This document shows positions 26,805 through 35,286 of a DNA stretch of 64,000 bases, piece after piece. The notes beneath the pieces were generated by a model. It saw only the letters and a program-made list of their open reading frames with translations, searched no databases and had not been told where the DNA came from. The position numbers were made by a program, and so were the translations under genes. This DNA is from Pseudomonas piscis (GTDB lineage Bacteria > Pseudomonadota > Gammaproteobacteria > Pseudomonadales > Pseudomonadaceae): contig NZ_WHUV01000004.1 of assembly GCF_009380155.1 (NCBI RefSeq), forward strand, positions 186,001 through 250,000, in the 5' to 3' direction. Positions within the stretch are counted from its first letter, which is position 1, and each line of letters starts with the position of its first letter.

Positions 26805-28091
26805 ATGTCTAAACAGCGGATCTGCTTGATTGCACTGGGGATTTTGAGCGCTACACAAGCCATGGCCGACGGCCAGGCCGACGCCAAGGGCTTCGTTGAA
26901 GACAGCAGCCTGAAAGTGCTGCTGCGCAACGCCTACATCAACCGTGACTACAAAGACGGTAACAAGGACAAGGCTGAGTGGGGCCAAGGCTTCATCGGTA
27001 CCTTCTCCTCCGGTTTCACCCAGGGCACCGTGGGCGTGGGCGTTGACGCCTTTGGCCTGTACGCACTGCGCCTGGACGGCGGCAAGGGTCGCAGCGGTGC
27101 CGGCGGCATCGACTTCTTCAAGCAAGACAACAGCGGCAAGGCCGCCAACGACCTGGCCAAGGCCGGCGCCGCGGTCAAGTTCCGCATTTCCAACACCGTG
27201 CTGACCTACGGCGACCAGATGCCGGCCCTGCCGGTACTGAACTACGACAACGCGCGCCTGCTGCCGGAAAGCTACACCGGCACCCTGATCACCTCCAAGG
27301 AGATCAAGGGCCTGGAGCTGAACGCCGGTCATTTCACCGCCGAATCGCGCAAGAGCGACGAAGGTCGTGATAGCGGTGGCCTGAAGTCCATCAACGTCCT
27401 GGGTGGTAGCTACCAGTTCACCGAGCAGTTCAAGGGCGCCCTGTACGCTTCCGACGTCGAAGACGTGCTGAAGAAGCAGTACATGAACCTGAACTATGTG
27501 TTCCCGCTGGCCACCGACCAGTCCCTGACCCTGGACTTCAACGGCTACCGCACCAAGCTGGACAAGTCCTACGCCAACAAGGCCAAGGCCGGCGGCCAGG
27601 ACAACAAGATCTGGAGCCTGGCGGCCACCTACGCCACTGGTCCGCACTCCTTCACCCTGGCGCACCAGCGCAGCACCGGCGACAGCCACCTGGGTTATGC
27701 CTATGGCGGCTACCAGCGTGATCAAGGTCGCGTGGGCGATGGCGGCAATACCATCTACCTGGCCAACTCCTACTGGTCCGACTTCAACGCCGAAGACGAA
27801 CGCAGCTGGCAGCTGGGCTACGGCCTGGACTTCGGCGCCTTCGGCGTACCGGGCCTGACCTACAACGTGGCCTATGTACGTGGCGACAACATCACCACCG
27901 CTACGTCTTCCGGCGGCAGCGAGCGCGAAATCTTCAACCAGTTCAAGTATGTGGTACAGAGCGGCCCGGCCAAGGACCTGAGTGTGAAGGTTCGCAGTTC
28001 GGTCCTGCGCGTATCGCAGAAGTCTTCCGACTACAACGTGGGTGGCAACGAACTGCGCGTATTCGTCGACTACCCGATCAACGTGTTCTGA
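26805..28091 (+). CDS. OprD-family outer-membrane porin (OprE-like)
   Basis: A 428-residue OprD-family channel for uptake of small nutrients across the outer membrane. The signal peptide ends at ATQAMA-DGQADAKGF. Features shared with the family are FVEDSSLKVLLRNAYINRDY, WGQGFIGTFSSGFTQGTVGVG, ARLLPESYTG and a C-terminal VFVDYPINVF with terminal Phe. The frame is open from 26682, but the ATG at 26805 gives the proper signal peptide. From memory, P. aeruginosa OprE (PA0291) sits next to aguA, so an OprE-type identity fits the location; OprQ is a close alternative. Confidence 0.85.
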   Translation: MSKQRICLIALGILSATQAMADGQADAKGFVEDSSLKVLLRNAYINRDYKDGNKDKAEWGQGFIGTFSSGFTQGTVGVGVDAFGLYALRLDGGKGRSGAGGIDFFKQDNSGKAANDLAKAGAAVKFRISNTVLTYGDQMPALPVLNYDNARLLPESYTGTLITSKEIKGLELNAGHFTAESRKSDEGRDSGGLKSINVLGGSYQFTEQFKGALYASDVEDVLKKQYMNLNYVFPLATDQSLTLDFNGYRTKLDKSYANKAKAGGQDNKIWSLAATYATGPHSFTLAHQRSTGDSHLGYAYGGYQRDQGRVGDGGNTIYLANSYWSDFNAEDERSWQLGYGLDFGAFGVPGLTYNVAYVRGDNITTATSSGGSEREIFNQFKYVVQSGPAKDLSVKVRSSVLRVSQKSSDYNVGGNELRVFVDYPINVF

Positions 28092-28133
28092 TGAACGCCT
28101 GATCACCACCTGGCGACAGGTGGCGCAATGCAA

Positions 28134-28161
28134 GAAGCCCCGACTGGTTCGGGGCTTTTTC
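28134..28161 (+). terminator. Rho-independent terminator of the porin gene
   Basis: AGCCCCGA / TCGGGGCT stem with T5 tail, 45 bp past the porin stop. Confidence 0.85.
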
Positions 28162-28240
28162 ATGCCTATAAGGTCGCGGACGACTTGTGGCCGTTTGATA
28201 TCGATCTTGCTAAATTCCGTCCCCACTTTCCCCCTCACGG

Positions 28241-28915
28241 ATGATCTTGATGTTCCGTTCCCTGTTGTCCGGCCTGTGCCTGCTGGGTGTCGCCAGCATC
28301 GCCCAGGGCCAGCAAGCGACCTCGCCCGAGCAGTTGCTGAGTGATTTCTCCCGCTGCGACGCGCAGTTCTTCCAGAGCCTGAACACCACCCAACTGCCGG
28401 CCGGCACCTTGAGCCTGGCCCAGTACGGCGCGGTCAAGGCGCCCCAGGTCATGAACCCGCTGCAAGAAGGCGGTCGCTACCAGCCGTTCGCGCAGCCCTT
28501 GGTGGTCAAGGGCGTGCGCCTGGTGGGCTACTACAACGAAGCCATGTCGATGAAGTCGGTGGGCAACATGTTGTTCTGGGGTTTCGTCGCCGAGGGCACG
28601 CCCCAGGACGTGGCCGCGCGCCTCAAGCCGCTGCTAACGGATAACGCCCGGTTGAAGGACGACCGCGGTGCTTTCAGCCGAGTGGAGATTCGCCGGGTCG
28701 GCGATCCGATCCTGCAATGGCGGACCCAGGGCCAGGCCGGTGGTGGCGTGGCTACGCCGTTCGGTTTCGTCGAGCGGGTCCTGAGTATCGACAAAGGTAT
28801 CGACAAGGAGCCGATCGCCGGCCGCACCACGATCTTCTGCAGCTTGCAGGGCACCGTCACCGCGCCGTTGCTGCAAGTCTATCGCCCTGACCTCAACGCC
28901 CATCTGCTGGATTGA
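28241..28915 (+). CDS. Exported protein of unknown function
   Basis: A 224-residue protein with a signal peptide (LLSGLCLLGVASIAQG) and no recognised domain. The mature part has two cysteines (near positions 40 and 205) that could pair, and a compact mixed sheet. The second ATG (28250, MFRSLLSG) may be the true start. It is followed 5 bp after its stop by a lipoprotein gene, so the two probably form an envelope-protein operon. Function not assigned. Confidence 0.65.
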   Translation: MILMFRSLLSGLCLLGVASIAQGQQATSPEQLLSDFSRCDAQFFQSLNTTQLPAGTLSLAQYGAVKAPQVMNPLQEGGRYQPFAQPLVVKGVRLVGYYNEAMSMKSVGNMLFWGFVAEGTPQDVAARLKPLLTDNARLKDDRGAFSRVEIRRVGDPILQWRTQGQAGGGVATPFGFVERVLSIDKGIDKEPIAGRTTIFCSLQGTVTAPLLQVYRPDLNAHLLD

Positions 28916-28920
28916 AAGCC

Positions 28921-29616
28921 ATGCCTTCATCGTCTGTTCGTGGAGCGCTATTGCTCCTGGGATCCGTGCTGCTGACCGGTTGTGCCGGCCTGCAGAGCCA
29001 GGACCAGATCAACTATGCCCATTGCCGCATGGTGGGCCAGGCCGCCAAGGCCGAGAAATTCGACGTGGTGCTGCAACAGGCCGACCTGTGCCTGGAGAAG
29101 AACCAGTTGCCGCCGGGCATGCAGAGCCTGGTGTACTGGCTCAAGTCCGATGCCTACGCCAGCTTCAAGCGCTATCCGCAAGCGATTGCCGCCAAGGAAA
29201 AGTCCATCGCCCTGGAAGGCAAGCCCGATGCCCGCGCGGTGCTGGACCTGAGCCGCCTGTATCGTGAGGCGGGCAACCCGCAGAAGTCCCTGGAGCTGGT
29301 GCAATCCAACCTCGACGCCAACCTGGGCGAGACGGGCAAGGGCGGCGGCTTCAACATGCCGACCTACTACCATCTGGGCCAGACGCTCTACGACCTGGGG
29401 CAATACCGCGAGGCCGCCGAAGCCTACAGCACCGGCCTGCTACGCCAGCCAGACTATGCCTGGGCCTTCTATCACCGCGGTCTTGCCTACGACAAACTGG
29501 GCCTGACCGACGATGCCCGCAGCGACTTCAGCAAGTTCGCCAAGCTGGTGAACCAGAAGTACGTCGAGCCCCAGCATCAGGCCAAGCTGGCCCAGTACAA
29601 GATCAGCCTGCCCTGA
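28921..29616 (+). CDS. TPR-repeat lipoprotein
   Basis: A 231-residue lipoprotein: the lipobox LLTGC is at about residues 16-20 after a hydrophobic leader, followed by a Sec-II cleavage context. The remainder contains at least three or four tetratricopeptide-like helical repeats (for example FDVVLQQADLCLEKN, YPQAIAAKEKSIALEG, AAEAYSTGLLRQPDYAWAF). Such lipoproteins commonly scaffold envelope complexes. An in-frame TTG at 28912 is possible but overlaps the previous stop. It is the second gene with 28241-28915. No partner identified. Confidence 0.75.
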   Translation: MPSSSVRGALLLLGSVLLTGCAGLQSQDQINYAHCRMVGQAAKAEKFDVVLQQADLCLEKNQLPPGMQSLVYWLKSDAYASFKRYPQAIAAKEKSIALEGKPDARAVLDLSRLYREAGNPQKSLELVQSNLDANLGETGKGGGFNMPTYYHLGQTLYDLGQYREAAEAYSTGLLRQPDYAWAFYHRGLAYDKLGLTDDARSDFSKFAKLVNQKYVEPQHQAKLAQYKISLP

Positions 29617-29686
29617 GGCAGATGCGGGTCGCACCATGAAACAGCTCGCCTGGCGCAGTGCCGTTCACTTGAAGCCAGGTGATTCC

Positions 29687-29812
29687 TGTAGGAGCAGCCG
29701 GTCGACACTCGATCGCTTGCGATGGTCGGGTAGCGGTGGTTTACGGAGTAAACGCAGCGCTTTGAAGTCCATCGCGGGCAAGCCTCGCTCCTGCCAGTGC
29801 CTTGACTGATCG
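29687..29812. repeat. Intergenic dispersed repeat, copy 1
   Basis: Begins GTAGGAGCAGCCGGTCGAC and ends with CTCGCTCCTGCC plus CTTGACTGATCG. A second copy lies at 47092-47212 with the same core order (GCAGCGCT, GTCCATCGCGGGCAAGCC) and the same flanking CTGACTGATCG. Terminal GGAGC / GCTCC arms are inverted, in the manner of Pseudomonas REP-type elements. Confidence 0.75.
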
Positions 29813-29849
29813 GCATGGGCGAGGCTTGTTCATGGCCTGGCACTTGCCC

Positions 29850-30980
29850 TCAGTCGTCGTACTTGAAGGCGAACTTCAGCTGGTCACCTTCCAGGTAGAC
29901 CACCGCCTCGCGGCCATGCAGGTCGATCGGGCGTGCCGAGACGGCTTCATGCTCGGGCACGATCTTGAACAAGGTCTTGTACTGCGTGTCGACTCGCCAG
30001 ATGCAGGCCCGCGGCCCTTCGTTGTCGAAGTACATGATCGGGCGGGTAGCGCTCCAGGTCGGGTTGACGATGCTCCAGCCCTCCTCGGTGTCGTTGTGCG
30101 CGGTGACATTTTCACTGTAGGTATTGTGGCTCTGCTGGTCGTAGTCCAGGGACAGGCTGTAGTTATCCACATTCAAGTCCTGGCCCACCCGCGCCCGGGC
30201 ATGGCGCAGGGTATTGGAGGGCGTCTGGTAGGACTTCAGGCTGGCCTCGGGCGCGCTGCGTGAACCCAGGCGGTAGGTCATGCTTTGCTGCAAGTCGCCA
30301 CCGATACGCTGGCGGTAGTACAGCAACCCACCGTCGAACCCGGCGAAGCGCAGGCCTTGGTCGTTGTTGCCCTGGGCGGCCCAGCCGGTGAAGGCGATGT
30401 CCCGGGCGATGGGGTACAGGCCCGGCTGGTCATCGGCATATTCATACAGGGTCCCGACAAAGCCGCCTTGCTCCTGCTGGTACAGGCCGGTGAACAGCAC
30501 CACGCGCAACACGCCATCGATCACCTGGGCGTCGACGATCTGCTTGTCGCCCCGAGGCGCTACGGCAGGGAAGGAAGCCAGTGGGAAGCGCTGCCAGTGC
30601 TCGGCTTCATCCAGACGGTACTGGCGCGTCGGGTCCATGGGCAGCAACTGGTTCTTGCCCGGGGCCGGGGGGATCGGCAGCGGCGCGAGCATCTTCAACT
30701 GGGCGCGGTAGGCCCCCTCCAGGCAGTCGTCCGAGGTACAGGTATCGCGAACCTCGCGCAGCCAGCGCACTTGCAGCAGGCGAAACACCTGCAGGTGCTT
30801 GAGTCCGTTGTAGCGACGATTCAATTCATCGTCCTGGGCGGAGAGCTTCGGCGCGTTGCAAATCGCCTTCTCGACCGAGGTCGAGGCCTTGGCACAGTCG
30901 AAACCAGCGGCGCCCGCTTGCGGCGCGAGCACGGCCAGGGCCAGGCCGGCGGTCGCCAGGGACAGCAGGGAAAGCTTCAT
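29850..30980 (-). CDS. Exported protein with N-terminal LprI-like domain
   Basis: A 376-residue protein with a signal peptide cleaved near GAAG-FDCAK. Residues about 25-95 match the LprI-type domain (FDCAKASTSVEKAICNAPKLS, with conserved Cys residues), found in lysozyme-inhibitor-like lipoproteins. The larger C-terminal part (about 100-376) is not recognised and is rich in beta strands. It starts 31 bp after the cytochrome c gene on the same strand, so cotranscription is likely. No catalytic motif seen. Confidence 0.7.
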   Translation of the reverse strand: MKLSLLSLATAGLALAVLAPQAGAAGFDCAKASTSVEKAICNAPKLSAQDDELNRRYNGLKHLQVFRLLQVRWLREVRDTCTSDDCLEGAYRAQLKMLAPLPIPPAPGKNQLLPMDPTRQYRLDEAEHWQRFPLASFPAVAPRGDKQIVDAQVIDGVLRVVLFTGLYQQEQGGFVGTLYEYADDQPGLYPIARDIAFTGWAAQGNNDQGLRFAGFDGGLLYYRQRIGGDLQQSMTYRLGSRSAPEASLKSYQTPSNTLRHARARVGQDLNVDNYSLSLDYDQQSHNTYSENVTAHNDTEEGWSIVNPTWSATRPIMYFDNEGPRACIWRVDTQYKTLFKIVPEHEAVSARPIDLHGREAVVYLEGDQLKFAFKYDD

Positions 30981-31011
30981 CGAAACATCCTTGTAGGGAA
31001 GCGAAACGGGA

Positions 31012-31398
31012 TCAGGGATTGGGGAAGGTCTGTAGATAGGCCAGCAGGTTGTCGATTTTCTCTTCGTCGCTCAAGCCCCAGAAAATCATCCGGGTGCCGG
31101 GCACCACGCCCTTGGGATCTTGCAGGTACTGGGTGAGCTTGTCCCGGGTCCAGACGATGCCCGAGGACTTCATCGCCGTCGAATACTGGTAGTCCTGGGC
31201 GCTGCCGGCCGGGCGGTCGATGATGCCGTTGAGCTCTGGCCCGAACGAACTGCGCACCGAAGGCCCAATATTGTGGCAACCACTGCACAAGCGCTTGAAC
31301 AACTTGGCTCCGGTTTCGGCATCGCCGGCCACAGCCGGGGCGCTGAACAGCATGGAGTGGAGCAACAGGGCGAGGATGGATGCAGCGATGGGTTTCAT
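31012..31398 (-). CDS. Periplasmic c-type cytochrome, class I
   Basis: A 128-residue exported cytochrome with a signal peptide (ending near APAVAGDA). One haem-attachment motif CSGCH is at about residues 38-42; GTRMIFWG near residue 100 supplies the axial methionine. The size matches mitochondrial-type cytochrome c rather than c551. It acts as an electron carrier in the periplasm. It is the upstream member of a two-gene unit with the LprI-like gene. Partner oxidase or dehydrogenase is not evident. Confidence 0.85.
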   Translation of the reverse strand: MKPIAASILALLLHSMLFSAPAVAGDAETGAKLFKRLCSGCHNIGPSVRSSFGPELNGIIDRPAGSAQDYQYSTAMKSSGIVWTRDKLTQYLQDPKGVVPGTRMIFWGLSDEEKIDNLLAYLQTFPNP

Positions 31399-31485
31399 GT
31401 TGTGCCTGGGTAGCGCTGGAATCGGCGGCTATTGGAGCACGAAGCGTGTCTGGATGGGGAGCTTGGAGCAGATGCCAGAAACGAC

Positions 31486-31513
31486 AAAGCCCTCGCATCG
31501 CTGCGAGGGCTTC
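31486..31513 (-). terminator. Terminator of tRNA-Thr
   Basis: AGCCCTCGCA / TGCGAGGGCT stem with a 4-base loop located just after the tRNA on the minus strand, with T-rich sequence following. Confidence 0.7.
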
Positions 31514-31521
31514 GTTTTATA

Positions 31522-31597
<76 letters not shown>

Positions 31598-31730
31598 GTG
31601 TTAGGGCGACGATTATAGCGATTGGCGGGGTTCTGTAAACCCCTGAAAACTGACTATTTTTGCCCGGGCCTCGGCGCCGGGTGGCCCCGCAACCTGTGGT
31701 GGTTGCGGGCTAGGCGCCTGGTGTGGCGAC

Positions 31731-32522
31731 TCAGATCGCCAGGCTGTCCACTACGCCGCCGTCCACGCGCAGGGCCGCGCCGGTGGTGGCCGAGGAGAAT
31801 GGCGAGGCGATGTAGGTCACCAGGGAGGCCACTTCCTCGACTTCGGCCACGCGCTGGATGATCGAGCTGGGGCGCTCGCGGCGCACGAAGGCGTCGGCTT
31901 CTTCCCGCGGGCTGCGGCCGGATTGGCGCACCGCGTCGGCCACCAGGTTGGCCACGCCTTCGGTGAAGGTCGGGCCCGGCAGGATCGCGTTCACGGTCAC
32001 GCCGGTGCCGGCCAGGCGCTTGGCCAGGCCATGGGAGACGGCCAGGTTGGCGGCCTTGGTGACGCCGTAGTTGATCATCTGCGCCGGGATGGCGACGCCC
32101 GATTCCGAGGACAGGAAGATCACCCGGCCCCAGCCGCGCTCGACCATCCCCGGGGTGTAGTGGCGGGACAGGCGCACGCCGGAGAGCACGTTGATTTCGT
32201 AGAAATCCATCCATTGCTGGTCGTCGGTGTCGAAGAAGTCGACATCGTTGTAGATGCCCAGGTTGTTCACCAGGATGTCGGCCTGGGGCTCGGCGGCGAA
32301 CAGGATATCGGCGCCGGCCGCAGTACCGAGGTCAGCGACCACGCCACGGGCGCTGCCGTTGCTGGCGTGGATGCCGGCGACGGCTTCTGCCACCGAGGCC
32401 GCGTTGCGGCCGACGATGACCACACTGGCGCCGGAGGCCGCCAGGCTACGGGCGATGCCCAGGCCGATACCGCCGGTGGAGCCACTGATAATGGCGGTCT
32501 TGCCGCCCAGATCGATTTGCAT
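31731..32522 (-). CDS. Short-chain dehydrogenase/reductase
   Basis: A 263-residue classical SDR. The cofactor motif is SGSTGGIGLG (residues 11-20), NNLG follows, and the catalytic Ser-Tyr-Lys is present as SSES and NYGVTK. The C terminus DGGVVDSLAI is typical. It is divergent from a LysR gene with a palindromic site between; the same LysR gene precedes an aldo-keto reductase and a SRPBCC protein. Together this looks like an inducible carbonyl-reduction module. The frame is open upstream to 32549, but MQIDLGGK at 32522 fits the family start. Substrate unknown. Confidence 0.82.
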   Translation of the reverse strand: MQIDLGGKTAIISGSTGGIGLGIARSLAASGASVVIVGRNAASVAEAVAGIHASNGSARGVVADLGTAAGADILFAAEPQADILVNNLGIYNDVDFFDTDDQQWMDFYEINVLSGVRLSRHYTPGMVERGWGRVIFLSSESGVAIPAQMINYGVTKAANLAVSHGLAKRLAGTGVTVNAILPGPTFTEGVANLVADAVRQSGRSPREEADAFVRRERPSSIIQRVAEVEEVASLVTYIASPFSSATTGAALRVDGGVVDSLAI

Positions 32523-32601
32523 GTTCGGATTCCTCATCTTGGGGGGCACAAGACCTGTGCCGGTGATCGATTCGAGATGGCGCCATCCTATTGAACGCCA
32601 G

Positions 32602-32630
32602 TAAGATCGTATATGACTTAATTTGTCATA
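32602..32630. promoter_or_regulatory. Putative LysR operator
   Basis: TATGAC-N7-GTCATA (32612-32630) is a perfect 6-bp inverted repeat, and TAAG-N11-CTTA (32602-32620) overlaps it, a T-N11-A LysR-type site. It lies 21 bp before the LysR start and 80 bp before the divergent SDR start. A related TATGACTTGG occurs before the aldo-keto reductase at about 33623. Confidence 0.5.
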
Positions 32631-32650
32631 CTTGAGTCCCTGAGGGTCAT

Positions 32651-33547
32651 ATGCTGGATCTTAGACAATTGCGTTATTTCGTTGCCGTCGCCGAAGTCGA
32701 GCACGTCGGCAAGGCGGCCGAGCAACTGCACATCTCCCAATCGCCGCTGAGCCGGCAGATCGCCCAGCTGGAAGAGCGCCTCGGCCTGCAACTGTTCGAG
32801 CGTAGCCAACAACGCCTGCGCCTGACGTCCGACGGTCGCACCTTCCTCCACGAGACCCGGGCCCTGCTCAAGCATGCCGAGCGCCTGGAATCCCTGGGCC
32901 GGCGCCTGGGGCGTGGCGAGACGGGTGGGTTGTGCATCGGCTACGTTAGCCATGCGATCCATGCCGGGGTGCTGCCCGGTGCCTTGCGCCATGTGCGCGA
33001 GGAGCGCCCGGGTATCCATATCGCGTTGTACAACCTGTCGGCCCAGGAGCAGTTCGAAGGGTTGCGCCAACGCAGCCTGGACATCGCCCTGGTCTGCGAA
33101 CCGCCGGCCACCGACGATCCGGAGCTTTTGGCCGCCCGGGTGTTCGACGACCCGTTGCGCCTGGCCTTGCCCCTGGGGCATCCCTTGGCGGACAAGCCCA
33201 GCATCGAGCCGGCCGATCTGCACGAGCAGGACTGGATCATGGTCGAAGGCCAGTTGCAGCCCAGCCGGCGCGAGCGCTTCCTGGCCAGTTGCGTGGCCGC
33301 GGGCTTCACCCCGCAGATCCGCCTGGAAGCCGCCGAGCCGCTGAGTGCCTTGGGCCTGGTATCCGCCGGCCTGGGCCTGGCGCTGATCCAGCAGAGCATC
33401 AATGGTGAAGGCAATCCGAACGTGGTCTTGCGTGAACTGCCCTGGTTGCAGCAGAGCACCGGCCTGTGGGCGGCCTGGCACCGTGTCGACCTGCGGCCGA
33501 TAGTCGGGGATTTCCGCGAGATGGTGCTGGCAGGGGCGGCAAGCTGA
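32651..33547 (+). CDS. LysR-family regulator of the SDR/AKR module
   Basis: A 298-residue LysR protein; the winged helix-turn-helix is MLDLRQLRYFVAVAEVEHVG onward, with IAQLEERLGLQLFERS as recognition region. The effector domain begins near residue 90 (GGLCIGYVSHAIHAGVLPG). It is divergent from the SDR gene across 128 bp and 159 bp upstream of the AKR gene. LysR proteins usually control the divergent neighbour and repress themselves. The effector is not predictable. Confidence 0.85.
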   Translation: MLDLRQLRYFVAVAEVEHVGKAAEQLHISQSPLSRQIAQLEERLGLQLFERSQQRLRLTSDGRTFLHETRALLKHAERLESLGRRLGRGETGGLCIGYVSHAIHAGVLPGALRHVREERPGIHIALYNLSAQEQFEGLRQRSLDIALVCEPPATDDPELLAARVFDDPLRLALPLGHPLADKPSIEPADLHEQDWIMVEGQLQPSRRERFLASCVAAGFTPQIRLEAAEPLSALGLVSAGLGLALIQQSINGEGNPNVVLRELPWLQQSTGLWAAWHRVDLRPIVGDFREMVLAGAAS

Positions 33548-33706
33548 AATTGAAGGGACCTGGATGGGGGCGGGAAGCGGTCCTAGAGCGATTGGACCTG
33601 TTTGGTCTTAAGTCTGTCGAATTATGACTTGGACGGTCTCGGTTGGCTGGTTTTAGGATGCGCTCACTGGAGTTCACAAGCGACTCCCCCCAACCAGGAG
33701 CAATCC

Positions 33707-34717
33707 ATGAGCCTCAAATCCTTGATCCCAACCCGCCTAGGTTTCGGCAGCGCCCCACTGGGCAACATGTTCCGCGCCGTATCCGCCGAAGAAGTACAGT
33801 CCACCGTCGACGCCGCCTGGAACAACGGCGTGCGTTACTTCGACACCGCACCCTTCTACGGTGCCGGCCTCTCCGAAAGCCGCCTGGGTGCCGCACTGGC
33901 CAAGCGTCCACGCAACGAATACGTACTGAGCAGCAAGGTCGGCCGCATCATCCTCGACGAACTGGAAGACCCTGCCGCCCGTGAACTGGGTGAGAAGAGC
34001 GGCCTGTTCGAACACGGCAACCGCAACCGCATCGTCAACGACTACAGCGCCGATGCCACCCTGCGTTCCATCGAAGACAGCCTCAAGCGCATGGGCACCG
34101 ACCACCTGGACATCGTCTGGATCCACGACATCGCCCAGGACTTCTACGGCGACGAATGGCTGACCCAGTTCGAAATCGCCCGTACCGGCGCCTTCCGCGT
34201 GCTTTCCCGCCTGCGTGAAGAAGGTGTGATCAAGGCCTGGGGCCTGGGCGTCAACCGCGTCGAGCCGATCGAACTGACCCTGGACCTGGACGAACCACGT
34301 CCCGATGGCTTCCTGCTGGCCGGCCGCTACTCGCTGCTGGACCACGACCGCGCCCTGCAACGGGTCATGCCGCAAGCGGTGGAGCAAGGTGTCGGCATCG
34401 TCGTCGGCGGTCCGTACAGCTCGGGTGTCACCGCCGGTGGCGAGCACTTCGAGTACCAGAAGGCCAATCAGCAAGTGCTGGCCAAGCTGGAGCGCATCCG
34501 CGCCGTGGCCCGTGCCCACGATGTGGACGTCAAGGCCGCTGCCCTGCAGTTCGCCCTGGCTCACCCGGCGGTGGTTTCGGTGATCCCCGGTTCGACCCGC
34601 CCACTGCACGCCAATGAAGACCACGCCGCCATGAGCGCGGTGATCCCGGCCGCCTTCTGGCAGAACCTGCGCGAGCAGGGCCTGATCAACCCAGTGGCGC
34701 CTGTTCCAGCCCAGTGA
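33707..34717 (+). CDS. Aldo/keto reductase (aldose 1-dehydrogenase-like)
   Basis: A 336-residue TIM-barrel NAD(P)-dependent oxidoreductase. The N terminus GFGSAPLGNMFRAVSAEE, the Tyr in FDTAPFYGAGLSE (catalytic tetrad), VNDYSADATLRSIEDSLKRM and SVIPGSTRPLHANED are consistent with the D-threo-aldose/L-fucose dehydrogenase and pyridoxal dehydrogenase branch. AGGAG lies seven bases before the ATG. A short hairpin (34731-34747) separates it from the SRPBCC gene. Codon choice is strongly C-ending, as in well expressed genes. The substrate could be a sugar, pyridoxal or another aldehyde. Confidence 0.82.
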   Translation: MSLKSLIPTRLGFGSAPLGNMFRAVSAEEVQSTVDAAWNNGVRYFDTAPFYGAGLSESRLGAALAKRPRNEYVLSSKVGRIILDELEDPAARELGEKSGLFEHGNRNRIVNDYSADATLRSIEDSLKRMGTDHLDIVWIHDIAQDFYGDEWLTQFEIARTGAFRVLSRLREEGVIKAWGLGVNRVEPIELTLDLDEPRPDGFLLAGRYSLLDHDRALQRVMPQAVEQGVGIVVGGPYSSGVTAGGEHFEYQKANQQVLAKLERIRAVARAHDVDVKAAALQFALAHPAVVSVIPGSTRPLHANEDHAAMSAVIPAAFWQNLREQGLINPVAPVPAQ

Positions 34718-34802
34718 TCCTACCCGCGCGGGGCCGCCTGGCGGCCCTGTCGCAAGCGTTTACGACCTTATTGAAGGGGCTGTAGCCCCAGGAGAAATCA
34801 TC

Positions 34803-35213
34803 ATGGCCCAGGCCAAAGCTTCCATCGAACTGAACATCGACGCTGCGCGCGTCTGGCAACTGATCGGCGGTTTCGACTCGCTGCCCGACTGGCTGCCCTT
34901 CATCCCCCAGAGCGCCCTGAGCGAAGGCGGCCGGGTCCGCAGCCTCAAGAGCGCCGAAGGCGACACCATCATCGAGCGCCTGCTGGACTTCAACGAAGCC
35001 GGTCGCAGCTACAGCTACACCATCCTCCAGGGGCCAGCCCCCGTGCGCGACTACCAGTCGACCCTGCGCGTGGTAGAGAACGGCAAGGGCTCGCGCGTCG
35101 AGTGGTCCGGCTCGTTCGTGCCAGCCGGCATCAGCGACGAACAAGCCATCGAGCTGTTCACCACCATCTACGCCGATGGCCTGGCAGCGCTCAAGCAAGC
35201 CCTGCAAGGTTGA
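34803..35213 (+). CDS. SRPBCC/START-like small protein
   Basis: A 136-residue protein with the helix-grip fold that binds hydrophobic ligands (START/Bet v1 type). Visible features are AKASIELNIDAARVWQLIGGFDSLPDWLPF at the front (first 20 residues carry the strand-helix start), then VRDYQSTLRVVENG and a C-terminal helix. AGGAG precedes the start. It is the last gene of the LysR/AKR cluster and ends at a strong terminator. Ligand unknown. Confidence 0.75.
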   Translation: MAQAKASIELNIDAARVWQLIGGFDSLPDWLPFIPQSALSEGGRVRSLKSAEGDTIIERLLDFNEAGRSYSYTILQGPAPVRDYQSTLRVVENGKGSRVEWSGSFVPAGISDEQAIELFTTIYADGLAALKQALQG

Positions 35214-35227
35214 TCGCGGCACCCAAG

Positions 35228-35275
35228 GCGCCTTGCCCGGCGGCGATCACTCGTCGCCGGGCAAGGCGCTTTTTC
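35228..35275. terminator. Strong rho-independent terminator
   Basis: A long GC-rich stem (GCGCCTTGCCCGGCG / CGCCGGGCAAGGCGC) with T5 tail on the plus strand lies between the SRPBCC gene and the convergent gpuA. Confidence 0.9.
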
Positions 35276-35286
35276 ATGGGCGCGTT

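Noticed and set aside
26781..28238. 485-codon minus-strand frame opposite the OprD-type porin
   Set aside because: The plus strand encodes a signal peptide and a terminal Phe porin; the reverse frame is a composition artefact.
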